Assembly: GCF_019160155.1 (NCBI RefSeq)
Contig: NZ_JAFNIH010000019.1
Location: forward strand, 62,001-126,000
From: Pinisolibacter aquiterrae
GTDB taxonomy: Bacteria; Pseudomonadota; Alphaproteobacteria; Rhizobiales; Ancalomicrobiaceae
Reading direction: 5' to 3'
DNA length: 64,000 nucleotides
Below, one piece after another: positions 12,957-21,131 of the stretch. The stretch's first letter is position 1. Each line of letters opens with the position of its first letter. The notes under the pieces were generated by a model, which was not told where the DNA came from, searched no databases, and worked only from the letters and a program-made list of their open reading frames with translations. The position numbers and the translations under genes are program-made.

Positions 12957-13067
12957 ACCCCGTACCCCCGCTCACGACGACGCGCCCTCCCCGACCATGG
13001 CCGGAAGAGAGCGCGGCGCGGAAGACCGATCGGGCGCGCTCCCCCCCGGGAGCCGCGCCCGAAGACG

Positions 13068-14165
13068 TCACTTGCCGACGTTGGCGCCGACCACGGCGTC
13101 CCACTGCTTGGTGATCACTTCCTTGGCCGCGCCCTGTTCGGCGAGCGTCGGGAAGACCGCCTTCTCGTAGGATTCCGCCGCCGGCAGCTTCGCCATCACG
13201 TCGGCCGGGATCTTGCCGGCCTTGGAGAGGTCGCCGAAGCGGACCGGATGGCAATAGCCCTTGAGCCAGCCGATCTGACCCTCGTCGGAATAGAGATACT
13301 CGAGCCACAGCTTGGCGGCGTTCGGATGCGGCGCATAGGCCGAGATCGCCTGGACGTAGACGCCGGCGACGACGCCGGTCTTGGGGATCACCACGTCGAC
13401 CGGCGGGTTGCCCTTGAGCGTGTCGCGATCGGCGAGAGCGTTGTAGTCCCAACGGATCACGATCGGGGTGGCGCCCTGCGCCAGCGACGCGGCCTTGCCG
13501 ATGACCGGCACGAAGTTGCCGGCCTTGTTGAGGTCGGCGAAGAACTTCAGACCCGCCTCGCCGGCCTTGGCGGCATCGCCCTTGGCGGCGGAGAGGCCGG
13601 CGGCATAGACGCCCTGGATCGCCTGGGACGAGGCGCGCGGATCACCGGCGAGCGCCACCGCGTTCTTGTATTCCGGCTTCAGCAGATCGGCCCAGTCGGA
13701 GGGCGAGGACTTGACGATGTCCTTGTTCACCTCGAACGAGAGCACGCCGTAATAGTCGCCGGTCCAATAACCCTCGGGATCCTTCTGGCTCGCCGGGATC
13801 GAATCCCAGGTCGAGACCTTGTAGGGCATCAGCAGCCCTTCGGCCTTGGCGCTCGGACCGAACGAGAGGCCGACGTCGATCACGTCGGGCGCCTGCGGAC
13901 CCTTGTTGCCCTTGTTGGCCTTGATCGCCTCGATCTCGTCGCCCGAACCGGCGTCCGGATTGAGCTCGTTGACCTTGAGACCATACTTCTTCTTGAACCC
14001 GTCGATCACGCCGCCGTAGCCGCACCAGTCGTGCGGCAGCGCGATGACCGTCAGCTCGCCTTCCGCCTTGGCGGCGGCGACCAGATCGTCGAGCGAGGCG
14101 GCCGAGGCCGGCAGCACGGCCCCCACCAGGAGAAGGGCGGACGAAGCGAGAAGAGCGGTCTTCAT
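13068..14165 (-). CDS. ABC transporter periplasmic substrate-binding protein
   Basis: A 365-residue family-1 type binding protein. The signal peptide is MKTALLASSALLLVGAVLPA with cleavage after ASA. The mature protein opens with SLDDLVAAAKAEGELTVIALP, a common start for Fe(III)/polyamine/phosphonate-type binding proteins, and contains GYWTGDYYGVLSFEVNKD and HPNAAKLWLEYLYSDEGQ. It delivers the solute to the two permeases. The absence of the tyrosine-rich iron site typical of FbpA argues against iron. The substrate stays open: polyamine, 2-aminoethylphosphonate or another organophosphate. ATG 14165 fits the signal peptide; the frame upstream has no homology. Confidence 0.92.
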   Translation of the reverse strand: MKTALLASSALLLVGAVLPASAASLDDLVAAAKAEGELTVIALPHDWCGYGGVIDGFKKKYGLKVNELNPDAGSGDEIEAIKANKGNKGPQAPDVIDVGLSFGPSAKAEGLLMPYKVSTWDSIPASQKDPEGYWTGDYYGVLSFEVNKDIVKSSPSDWADLLKPEYKNAVALAGDPRASSQAIQGVYAAGLSAAKGDAAKAGEAGLKFFADLNKAGNFVPVIGKAASLAQGATPIVIRWDYNALADRDTLKGNPPVDVVIPKTGVVAGVYVQAISAYAPHPNAAKLWLEYLYSDEGQIGWLKGYCHPVRFGDLSKAGKIPADVMAKLPAAESYEKAVFPTLAEQGAAKEVITKQWDAVVGANVGK

Positions 14166-14680
14166 GGAAGCACATTCCTTCGACGAACCCACCGGAGCGG
14201 CGGGAGGAGGGATGAGGAGGGGACCGCTCGGGGAGCGATCATCCGGTCTTGCGTATCGCCTCGCCATGACGGTTCCGTGTCGGTATCCCCACCGCCGATC
14301 CGGCGACGGGCGGTAACGGCCGGCGAGCGCGCCCGAAAGAGCGTCACGAAACCGTCGTGCCGGCGTCATGCGGCGAGTGAAGCCGATGCCCCCCGACCCG
14401 GTCAAGGGGGAGGCGCACATCCCGTGGGCGAGATCGGCGAATGATTCGAATATGTGCAGAAGTCGGTCTGGACGCCCCGCCGATCCCCGCTAGATTCCCC
14501 TCCGAGCCGGTCGGTCGCGCGACCCCGACGGCGCCGACCGCCACGCCCTCGGGGCGCGTTTTCCACCCCCTCGCCCTCGACCAAGGTCGAGACGAGGAAG
14601 CGATGGGATCCGCGCCGAAAAGCGGCTATATACGCGCGACACTTCGTCACGCACTCGCACTTCCACGGAAAGAGTCAGAC
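14166..14680. other. Intergenic region between the ABC operon and acnB
   Basis: 515 bp between divergent genes. A TATATA hexamer at 14627-14632 is a candidate -10 box for acnB, about 50 bases before its start codon, but no good -35 box lies at the right distance. I see no small RNA, riboswitch or conserved small frame in the remainder. Confidence 0.45.
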
Positions 14681-17272
14681 ATGTCGATGCTCGAAACCTA
14701 CCGTCAGCACGTGTCCGAACGTGGCGCGCTCGGTATTCCGCCGCTGCCGCTCTCGGCAAAGCAGACCGAGGGGCTGATCGCCCTGCTGCGTGAACCGCCT
14801 GCCGGTGAGGAAGCCTTCCTCGTCGAACTTCTGACCCATCGCGTTCCCGCCGGCGTCGACGACGCCGCCCGCATCAAGGCCGGCTTCCTCGACGCCGTCG
14901 CCAAGGGTGTGGAAAAGAACGCGCTCGTCTCGCGCAAGCTCGCGACCGAACTGCTCGCCACCATGCTCGGCGGCTTCAACATCAAGCCGCTGATCGACCT
15001 TCTCGGCGATACGGAAGTCGGCGCCGTGGCGGCCGAGGGTCTGAAGAAGACCCTGCTGATGTTCGACTATTTCCACGACGTCAAGGAACTGGCCGACAAG
15101 GGCAACGCCAATGCGAAGGGCGTCCTCCAGTCCTGGGCCGACGGCGAGTGGTTCACCTCGCGCCCCGAGGTCCCGGCCTCCTTCACCGTCACCGTGTTCA
15201 AGGTCAACGGCGAGACCAACACCGACGACCTGTCGCCGGCGCCGGACGCCTCGACCCGCCCCGACATCCCGCTGCATGCGCTCGCCATGCTGAAAAACGC
15301 CCGCCCCGGCATCGTCCCCGACGAGCCCGGTGTGCGCGGGCCCATCAAGCAGCTCGAGGCGCTGGTCGCCAAGGGCCTGCCGGTCGCCTATGTCGGCGAC
15401 GTCGTCGGCACCGGCTCCTCGCGCAAGTCGGCCACCAATTCGGTGCTGTGGTTCACCGGGCAGGACATCCCCTACGTCCCCAACAAGCGCTTCGGCGGCG
15501 TCTGCCTCGGCTCCAAGATCGCCCCGATCTTCTACAACACCATGGAAGACGCCGGCGCCCTGCCGATCGAACTCGACGTCTCCAAGATGGAGACCGGCGA
15601 CGTCGTCGAGCTGCGTCCCTATGAGGGCAAGGCGCTGAAGAACGGCGAGGTGATCGCCGAATTCTCCGTCAAGTCCGACGTGATCTTCGACGAGGTGCGC
15701 GCCGGCGGCCGCATCCCGCTGATCATCGGCCGCGGCCTCACCACCAAGGCCCGCGAGGCGCTCGGCCTTCCGGTCTCGACGCTGTTCCGTCTGCCGGCGG
15801 TTCCCGCCGACACCCACAAGGGCTTCACCCTCGCCCAGAAGATGGTCGGCCGCGCCTGTGGCCTGCCCGAGGGCAAGGGCGTGCGTCCCGGCACCTATTG
15901 CGAGCCGAAGATGACGACGGTCGGGTCCCAGGACACCACCGGCCCGATGACCCGCGACGAGCTGAAGGACCTCGCCTGCCTCGGCTTCTCCGCCGATCTG
16001 GTGATGCAGTCCTTCTGCCACACCGCCGCCTATCCGAAGCTGGTCGACGTCCAGACCCATCACGAGCTGCCCGGCTTCATCTCCAACCGTGGCGGCATCT
16101 CGCTGCGCCCGGGCGACGGCGTCATCCACTCCTGGCTGAACCGCCTGCTGCTCCCCGACACCGTCGGCACCGGCGGCGACAGCCACACCCGCTTCCCGAT
16201 CGGCATCTCCTTCCCGGCCGGCTCCGGCCTCGTCGCCTTCGCGGCGGCGACCGGCGTGATGCCGCTCGACATGCCGGAATCGGTGCTGGTGCGCTTCAAG
16301 GGCGAGATGCAGCCCGGCATCACCCTGCGTGATCTGGTCAACGCCATCCCCTACGCGGCGATCCAGAACGGCTCGCTGACCGTGGAGAAGAAGGGCAAGA
16401 AGAACGTCTTCAACGGCCGCATCCTCGAGATCGAGGGGCTGCCGGACCTGAAGGTGGAACAGGCCTTCGAGCTCTCCGACGCCTCCGCCGAGCGCTCCGC
16501 CGCCGGCTGCACCGTGCGCCTGAACAAGGAGCCGATCATCGAGTACATGACGTCGAACGTCGTGCTCATGAAGTGGATGATCGCCAACGGCTACGAGGAC
16601 AAGCGGTCGCTCGAGCGCCGCATCGCCAAGATGGAGGCGTGGATCGCCGATCCGCAGCTCCTCGCCCCCGATGCCGACGCCGAATACGCGGCGGTGTTCG
16701 AGATCGATCTGGCGACCATCAAGGAGCCGCTGCTCGCCTGCCCGAACGACCCCGACGACATCAAGCCGCTGTCGGCGGTCGCCGGCGACAAGATCGACGA
16801 GGTCTTCATCGGCTCCTGCATGACCAACATCGGTCACTTCCGCGCCGCCGGTAAGATCCTCGCCGGCAACTCGGACATCCCGACCCGCCTGTGGATCGCC
16901 CCGCCGACCAAGATGGACGCCCACATCCTGACCGAGGAGGGCTACTACGCCACCCTCGGCAAGTCCGGCGCCCGCATGGAAATGCCCGGCTGCTCGCTGT
17001 GCATGGGCAACCAGGCCCAGGTCCGCAAGGGCTCGACGGCGATCTCGACCTCGACCCGCAACTTCCCGAACCGTCTCGGCATCGACACCCGGGTGTATCT
17101 CTCCTCGGCGGAGCTCGCCTCCGTCGCGGCACTCCTCGGCAAGATCCCGACCTTCGAGGAGTACATGGCGGAACTCGGCGGCCTGAAGGGCAAGGAAGCC
17201 GACGTCTACCGCTACATGAACTTCGACCAGATCCCCGAATTCGCCGACGTCGCGGCGACGGTGACCGCCTGA
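14681..17272 (+). CDS. acnB: Aconitate hydratase B
   Basis: An 863-residue bifunctional aconitase / 2-methylisocitrate dehydratase of the TCA cycle; E. coli AcnB is 865 residues. The order is AcnB-specific: an N-terminal HEAT-like domain (about 1-160), then the swivel domain (with [13 protein letters not shown]), then the catalytic domains. The three cysteines that hold the 4Fe-4S cluster are Cys713 ([10 protein letters not shown]), Cys771 and Cys774 ([11 protein letters not shown]). [24 protein letters not shown] and [11 protein letters not shown] are also intact. The ATG at 14681 is chosen to match the family N-terminus (MLETYRQHV); the open frame continues 80 codons upstream without similarity. 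A rho-independent terminator follows 29 bases after the stop. Confidence 0.97.
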   Translation: MSMLETYRQHVSERGALGIPPLPLSAKQTEGLIALLREPPAGEEAFLVELLTHRVPAGVDDAARIKAGFLDAVAKGVEKNALVSRKLATELLATMLGGFNIKPLIDLLGDTEVGAVAAEGLKKTLLMFDYFHDVKELADKGNANAKGVLQSWADGEWFTSRPEVPASFTVTVFKVNGETNTDDLSPAPDASTRPDIPLHALAMLKNARPGIVPDEPGVRGPIKQLEALVAKGLPVAYVGDVVGTGSSRKSATNSVLWFTGQDIPYVPNKRFGGVCLGSKIAPIFYNTMEDAGALPIELDVSKMETGDVVELRPYEGKALKNGEVIAEFSVKSDVIFDEVRAGGRIPLIIGRGLTTKAREALGLPVSTLFRLPAVPADTHKGFTLAQKMVGRACGLPEGKGVRPGTYCEPKMTTVGSQDTTGPMTRDELKDLACLGFSADLVMQSFCHTAAYPKLVDVQTHHELPGFISNRGGISLRPGDGVIHSWLNRLLLPDTVGTGGDSHTRFPIGISFPAGSGLVAFAAATGVMPLDMPESVLVRFKGEMQPGITLRDLVNAIPYAAIQNGSLTVEKKGKKNVFNGRILEIEGLPDLKVEQAFELSDASAERSAAGCTVRLNKEPIIEYMTSNVVLMKWMIANGYEDKRSLERRIAKMEAWIADPQLLAPDADAEYAAVFEIDLATIKEPLLACPNDPDDIKPLSAVAGDKIDEVFIGSCMTNIGHFRAAGKILAGNSDIPTRLWIAPPTKMDAHILTEEGYYATLGKSGARMEMPGCSLCMGNQAQVRKGSTAISTSTRNFPNRLGIDTRVYLSSAELASVAALLGKIPTFEEYMAELGGLKGKEADVYRYMNFDQIPEFADVAATVTA

Positions 17273-17301
17273 TCGAACTCATCCGAGCACGAGACCAGAG
17301 A

Positions 17302-17329
17302 CCCCCGCCGCGAGGCGGGGGTTTTCGTT
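17302..17329 (+). terminator. Rho-independent terminator of acnB
   Basis: Perfect 8-bp stem CCCCCGCC / GGCGGGGG with a GCGA loop, followed by TTTTCGTTT. It lies 29 bases after the acnB stop codon. Confidence 0.9.
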
Positions 17330-17667
17330 TGAAGAGGCCCGCCTCGCTCCGCCCTTCTCTCCCCCGCCCTTCTTTCCTCCGCTCTTCTTTCCTCCGCCCT
17401 TCTTCTCGCGCTCCCCTCGCCGTCGTCATGCCCGGGCTCGACCCGGGCATCCACGAGGCCACTCCCCGAGCGACCACGCCCCATGGATCCCCGGGTCGAG
17501 CCCGGGGATGACGAGGTGGCGAGTTTGGGGAGCGACACTAGCCGTTTGCGTCGGAGGGGAAGAGTGAGAGGTCAGGGAGCCGCTAAGTTCCCTACCTGGC
17601 GCGACCCGTAAGTAATTCTTAGCCAATTTGCCAGTCGCTGTGAAATAATGGACTGTCGCTATATGCC
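17330..17667. other. Intergenic region with pyrimidine-rich repeats and a palindromic element
   Basis: After the acnB terminator comes a tract of short degenerate CTTC-TTTCCTCCG repeats (about 17350-17405), then the palindromic element at 17424-17513, then about 150 bp in which composition falls from GC-rich to AT-richer. No gene is seen. This marks the left edge of the DUF2971 islet. Confidence 0.5.
17424..17513. repeat. Long inverted repeat, REP-like element
   Basis: A 30-bp left arm (17424-17453, beginning CGTCATGCCCGGGCTCGACC) and a 30-bp right arm (17484-17513, ending CCCGGGGATGACG) are inverted copies with two mismatches, separated by a 30-bp spacer. Each arm also contains its own short palindrome (CCCGGG-CTCGA-CCCGGG). 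Elements of the form GTCATGCCCGGG...CCCGGGGATGAC are a widespread intergenic repeat type in alphaproteobacteria. Only one copy falls in this window. Confidence 0.8.
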
Positions 17668-18543
17668 TCAGGAAATCTTCGGAGGAGGAGCTAGGAGCTT
17701 TGATGCGGTGACTGGGAAGCGGAGACCCAGTTGATCCCTCAATCGTTCGATCATCGACAAATACCAAGAAGGAGCAAATGGCGAAACGATCAATCTCTCT
17801 ATTAGGACATCGACGTCACACTGAAAAGAATAACCTGGAGTCAAAGTTCTCTGATCTTCCACCAAATCATCAAAGCGCATCGTCAATTCATTCCACGCGT
17901 CGTTCGCAAGTGCGTCGTGAAAGACCCCCGTATCCCAATAAACAAGCCTGACCTCCTTCTCGTAGGAGTAGCTCTCGCGTTTGACGAGCAATGAATCGAA
18001 CAAGTTTGACATCCCAAATTCCAAAATGTCGGGATTCTCATAACGCACTTTGCCAAGGTGGAAGTCCTCGGAATTTGTGGCGAGAGCCTCCCCCAGTCTG
18101 CCACCATTGGACACGACCGCAACCCCCGCTCCGGGCGAGCCGTAAATCTTCCACATTGCCAGAGACTCATATTCCGACGCATGCCAACAGTTCACGAAGT
18201 ACTCACGCCGTCCGAAATGCCTCATTATGCAAACTTGCTCCTCAATCTGAAGCCAAGCGCGAAAGCACGCCTCAGGGGAGGCATCGGAGCCTCGACTATA
18301 TTTTTTAAGTATCTGCACCCGAAGAACTTCAGGAACTTCCTCAATATTTCTCCACGTTCTGTGAGGGAACTGAATCGGCCCAGGCAAACCCTCATATGGG
18401 TCCTCAGAAGCCAGTACCTCCGCGTTCGTCAGCCAGAGCCGTCGTGACGTCAGCAAGTCTAGAAATTTTGGCAAGTCAGTGTATCGCCAGAGTCGCGATG
18501 AGATCGGCGGTCGCTCAAAACTAGGGTGCTCTCGGATTGGCAA
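17668..18543 (-). CDS. DUF2971 family protein in an AT-richer islet
   Basis: A 291-residue cytoplasmic protein of the DUF2971 type: an N-terminal LWRYTDLPKFLDLLTSRRLWLTNAE segment (about 18-42), a central CWHASEYESLAMWKIYG (about 119-135), then SYEKEVRLVYWDTG (about 193-206). The biochemical role is unknown; the family is sporadic and often in mobile or defence-type DNA. Codon use and base composition differ visibly from neighbours: many A/T third positions, against the strong C/G bias elsewhere. It is a single gene with no integrase. It sits between the acnB repeat element and the patatin gene, which suggests a small horizontally acquired insert. Confidence 0.8.
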   Translation of the reverse strand: MPIREHPSFERPPISSRLWRYTDLPKFLDLLTSRRLWLTNAEVLASEDPYEGLPGPIQFPHRTWRNIEEVPEVLRVQILKKYSRGSDASPEACFRAWLQIEEQVCIMRHFGRREYFVNCWHASEYESLAMWKIYGSPGAGVAVVSNGGRLGEALATNSEDFHLGKVRYENPDILEFGMSNLFDSLLVKRESYSYEKEVRLVYWDTGVFHDALANDAWNELTMRFDDLVEDQRTLTPGYSFQCDVDVLIERLIVSPFAPSWYLSMIERLRDQLGLRFPVTASKLLAPPPKIS

Positions 18544-18649
18544 GTGATCTCTCCGGCCGAAGCTTGAAATTTAATCGAGAAAGGAGCCTGTATGGGCTTC
18601 AGTATAGACTACTTCCATATTCTCCGATGTGTTGATCAAAAACACTTTT

Positions 18650-18663
18650 GATGATGCATCATC
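18650..18663. promoter_or_regulatory. Perfect 14-bp palindrome upstream of the patatin gene
   Basis: GATGATGCATCATC is self-complementary. It lies in AT-richer intergenic DNA 107 bp after the DUF2971 start codon and 135 bp before the patatin start codon. It could be an operator for either gene or an islet boundary mark; nothing more specific is supported. Confidence 0.3.
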
Positions 18664-18798
18664 GGAGGGAACCCCATAGATCAGTGCGCTCGCCACACCG
18701 CACCGCAGCAATTTCCCCTCCCCTCGCCCTCTCCCCGCCGCATTCCCCCGCTTTGTAGGAGCTGCCCCCTCTCCTCCGTCGAAACCGCCGTACGCCTC

Positions 18799-20190
18799 AT
18801 GTCGCTCTCGATTCTCTCGCGCGCCCTCGCCGTGCCCGCGCTTCTCGCGGGCCTCCTCACGAGCTGCGCCTCGATCGACAATGCGCCGGTCAATCGCCCC
18901 TCCGCCCTGCCGCGTCTGACCCAGGTCAACACGATGGCCGGCGACGACACGCTGCGCTCGACCATCGTCGCGCTCGCCTTCTCCGGCGGCGGCACCCGCG
19001 CGGCCGCCTTCTCCTTCGGCGTGCTGAAGGGCCTGTCGCAGGTCGAGGCGCCCGGCGGCGGCGCCATGATCGATCAGGTCCGCTTCGTCTCCGGCGTCTC
19101 CGGCGGCTCGGTCACGGCGGCCTATTTCGGCCTCAAGGGACGCGGCGCCCTCACCGATTTCGAGAGCCGCTTCCTCTATCGCGACGCCGAGGAGAGCCTG
19201 CGCACCCAGGTCTATTCGGTCGGCAACATGGTCCGCGCCATGGACGGCGGCGTGAACGACCGATCGGGCCTGCCGACCTGGCTCCAGAAGAACCTCTTCG
19301 GCAACGCCACCCTGAAGGATCTCTCCCGCCCCGGCCGCCCGGTGGTGTGGATCAACGCCTCCGACATCTACGCCAAGACCCCCTTCGTCTTCGAGCCGGT
19401 CACCTTCGCGGCGATCTGCTCGGATTGGGAAAGCTATCCGGTCTCCGAGGCCGTCGCCGCCTCGGCCGCCGTGCCGATCGTCTTCGCGCCGGAGGTGATC
19501 CAGAACTACGCCAAGAAATGCGGCTTCAAGCTGCCCGACGACCTCGAGGCCCAGGCCCACAGCCGCGACACCTCGCCGATCGTCAAAGCCTATCTGAAGG
19601 CGCTGAACGACTATCGCGACGCCGACAAGATCAAGTTCCTCAAGCTGCTCGACGGCGGCCTGACCGACAACTGGGGCCTCTCCGCCTTCAACGTGCAGAT
19701 GGCCGCGGCCCGCGAGCCCTATCGCCCGATGACCAAGGCCGACGCGATCTCGGTGTCGAACTTCCAGTTCATCGTCGTCGACGCCGGCCGCAACGTCGCC
19801 GGCGACTGGACCAAGACCCTCGAGGGCCCCAACGCCCAGGAGCTGCTCGACGCCGTCGCCGACACCGCCGTCGACAGCGCCGTGCGCTCCTCCTACGAGG
19901 TCATGCGGCTTCAGATGAAACTGTGGGAACAGCGGCTGAAACAGTGGCGCTGCTCGCTCCCGCCCGACGAGGTCACCGCCGTGCGCGGCTCGACCGAGGG
20001 CTGGGTCTGCGACGCCGTCTCGATCCGTCTCGACCGCGTCTCCTTCGAGGATCTGGGGACCACCCGCGCGGCGGCGCTCGGTCGCGTGCCGACCCGCTTC
20101 AAACTCGAGCCCGATCAGGTCAAGATGACGGTGGAAGCGGGCGAGGCGGTGATCCGCAAGGTGTTCGGGCCGAAGTCGGACGAACGCTGA
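18799..20190 (+). CDS. Patatin-like phospholipase, lipoprotein
   Basis: A 463-residue predicted lipoprotein with a lipobox LLTSC (Cys23). The patatin fold is complete: oxyanion loop SGGGTRAAAF (62-71), nucleophile Ser101 in G-V-S-G-G, and catalytic Asp285 in DGGLTDNWG. Ser-Asp dyad enzymes of this group hydrolyse acyl ester bonds of phospholipids. Membrane attachment on the periplasmic side is inferred from the lipobox. The C-terminal 100 residues contain four cysteines and no recognised domain. It is followed after 30 bases by the histidine-rich gene; a functional link is not evident. Confidence 0.92.
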   Translation: MSLSILSRALAVPALLAGLLTSCASIDNAPVNRPSALPRLTQVNTMAGDDTLRSTIVALAFSGGGTRAAAFSFGVLKGLSQVEAPGGGAMIDQVRFVSGVSGGSVTAAYFGLKGRGALTDFESRFLYRDAEESLRTQVYSVGNMVRAMDGGVNDRSGLPTWLQKNLFGNATLKDLSRPGRPVVWINASDIYAKTPFVFEPVTFAAICSDWESYPVSEAVAASAAVPIVFAPEVIQNYAKKCGFKLPDDLEAQAHSRDTSPIVKAYLKALNDYRDADKIKFLKLLDGGLTDNWGLSAFNVQMAAAREPYRPMTKADAISVSNFQFIVVDAGRNVAGDWTKTLEGPNAQELLDAVADTAVDSAVRSSYEVMRLQMKLWEQRLKQWRCSLPPDEVTAVRGSTEGWVCDAVSIRLDRVSFEDLGTTRAAALGRVPTRFKLEPDQVKMTVEAGEAVIRKVFGPKSDER

Positions 20191-20220
20191 TCACGCCCCC
20201 GGCGCGAGCGGGAGAACGCG

Positions 20221-20514
20221 ATGCACGACGAGACCACGGCTCATGGCCATGCCCATCCCGAGCCGCACGAGCACCCGCACGAGCATCGCCACGCCCATCC
20301 GCACACGCACGTGCATTCTCACGAGCACCGCCACGGCGACCTCGTCCACGACCATCCGCATGCCCATACCCATACCCACGAGCATGCCCATACCCATGAG
20401 CATCTGCATCAGGGCGCCCACGATCACGCCGACCCGCACGAGGGCGCCGGCGAGACCCATGATCACGATCACGGCGATCACGTCCACGGCAGCCACGGCC
20501 ACGGCCACCGCTGA
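20221..20514 (+). CDS. Extremely histidine-rich protein, probable metal binder
   Basis: A 97-residue protein with 38 histidines (39%), arranged almost throughout as alternating H-x-H with Asp, Glu, Pro, Ala or Thr between. It has no signal peptide and no hydrophobic core, so it is likely cytoplasmic and unstructured without metal. Such His-rich proteins or tails (as in HypB and SlyD tails, Hpn, some zinc/nickel chaperones) bind Ni, Zn, Co or Cu. A ribosome-binding sequence GGGAGAA lies before the ATG. The gene converges with a NikR-like regulator gene only 9 bases away, which favours nickel or related metal storage. The repetitive CAC/CAT codons could in principle be a chance frame, but the NikR-like neighbour argues for a real gene. 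Confidence 0.7.
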   Translation: MHDETTAHGHAHPEPHEHPHEHRHAHPHTHVHSHEHRHGDLVHDHPHAHTHTHEHAHTHEHLHQGAHDHADPHEGAGETHDHDHGDHVHGSHGHGHR

Positions 20515-20523
20515 AGGCGCGGC

Positions 20524-20979
20524 TCAGTCCTGCGCTTCGTAGGCGAGCCCGTCGGCGTCGACGACCGGCCGGGCCTCCTCGCCGAGCGGCACGACGACCA
20601 GCCGGCCGTGACGCACCCCGCGCTCGGTGGTGATCGTCTCGGCCAAGCGACGCACCTCCGAGGTCGAGCCCTCGAGCAACGCCACCTCGAGCCGCCCGTC
20701 CGCCCCGAGCGGCGTCGCCAGGACGCCGAGCCCGAGATCGCGCCGGCTCTGGTGGATCTCCACCAGCCGCCGCGCCAGATCGCGCACCTGCGGGTCATAG
20801 GCATAGATCAGCGCGGCGACGCAAGCGCGATCCGCCCCGACCCCTTCGTCGGCATGGGCGATGCCGGCGCGCGCCAGATCGCGCAGCGCCTCGGAGCGGT
20901 TGGAATAGCCGCGATCTCCCATGAAGCGATCGATCTCGCCCATCAGGTCGTCGTCGAGAGTGACGGTCACGCGTTGCAT
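20524..20979 (-). CDS. NikR-like ribbon-helix-helix regulator lacking the nickel ligands
   Basis: A 151-residue protein collinear with NikR. The DNA-binding ribbon-helix-helix is intact (MQRVTVTLDDDLMGEIDRF, then GYSNRSEALRD). The C-terminal ACT-like domain is recognisable (IYAYDPQVRDLARRLVEIHQ, then LEVALLEG and ERGVRHGRL). Aligned to E. coli NikR from memory, the four high-affinity nickel ligands His76, His87, His89 and Cys95 are replaced by Gln77, Ala88, Pro90 and Arg96. So it is either apo-only, responds to another ligand, or binds metal differently (His76 and Cys53 remain nearby). It is convergent with the His-rich gene and divergent from the succinate-semialdehyde dehydrogenase gene, with about 150 bp between. 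Confidence 0.85.
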   Translation of the reverse strand: MQRVTVTLDDDLMGEIDRFMGDRGYSNRSEALRDLARAGIAHADEGVGADRACVAALIYAYDPQVRDLARRLVEIHQSRRDLGLGVLATPLGADGRLEVALLEGSTSEVRRLAETITTERGVRHGRLVVVPLGEEARPVVDADGLAYEAQD

Positions 20980-21131
20980 CGGCGAATCCTCGAAATCGAA
21001 CGGAGCCTAAGCCCTGCGCCGCGCGGCGTCATCCGCTCCGCAGAGCTCTCGAGCGGCGGCGGCCCTTGACGATCGTTCGGGAGGCGGATCCTCTTCTCCC
21101 GACCACGAACACCCATGACGGAGGAAACGCC

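Noticed and set aside
17350-17405. CTTC-rich degenerate repeats as a functional element
   Set aside because: They are short, irregular pyrimidine repeats after a terminator; nothing distinguishes them from slippage-made low complexity.
20191-20508. Minus-strand frame rich in Val/Met opposite the His-rich gene
   Set aside because: It is the complement of repeated CAC/CAT codons, which read as GTG/ATG. The plus frame with a ribosome-binding site and a metal-type neighbour is more credible.
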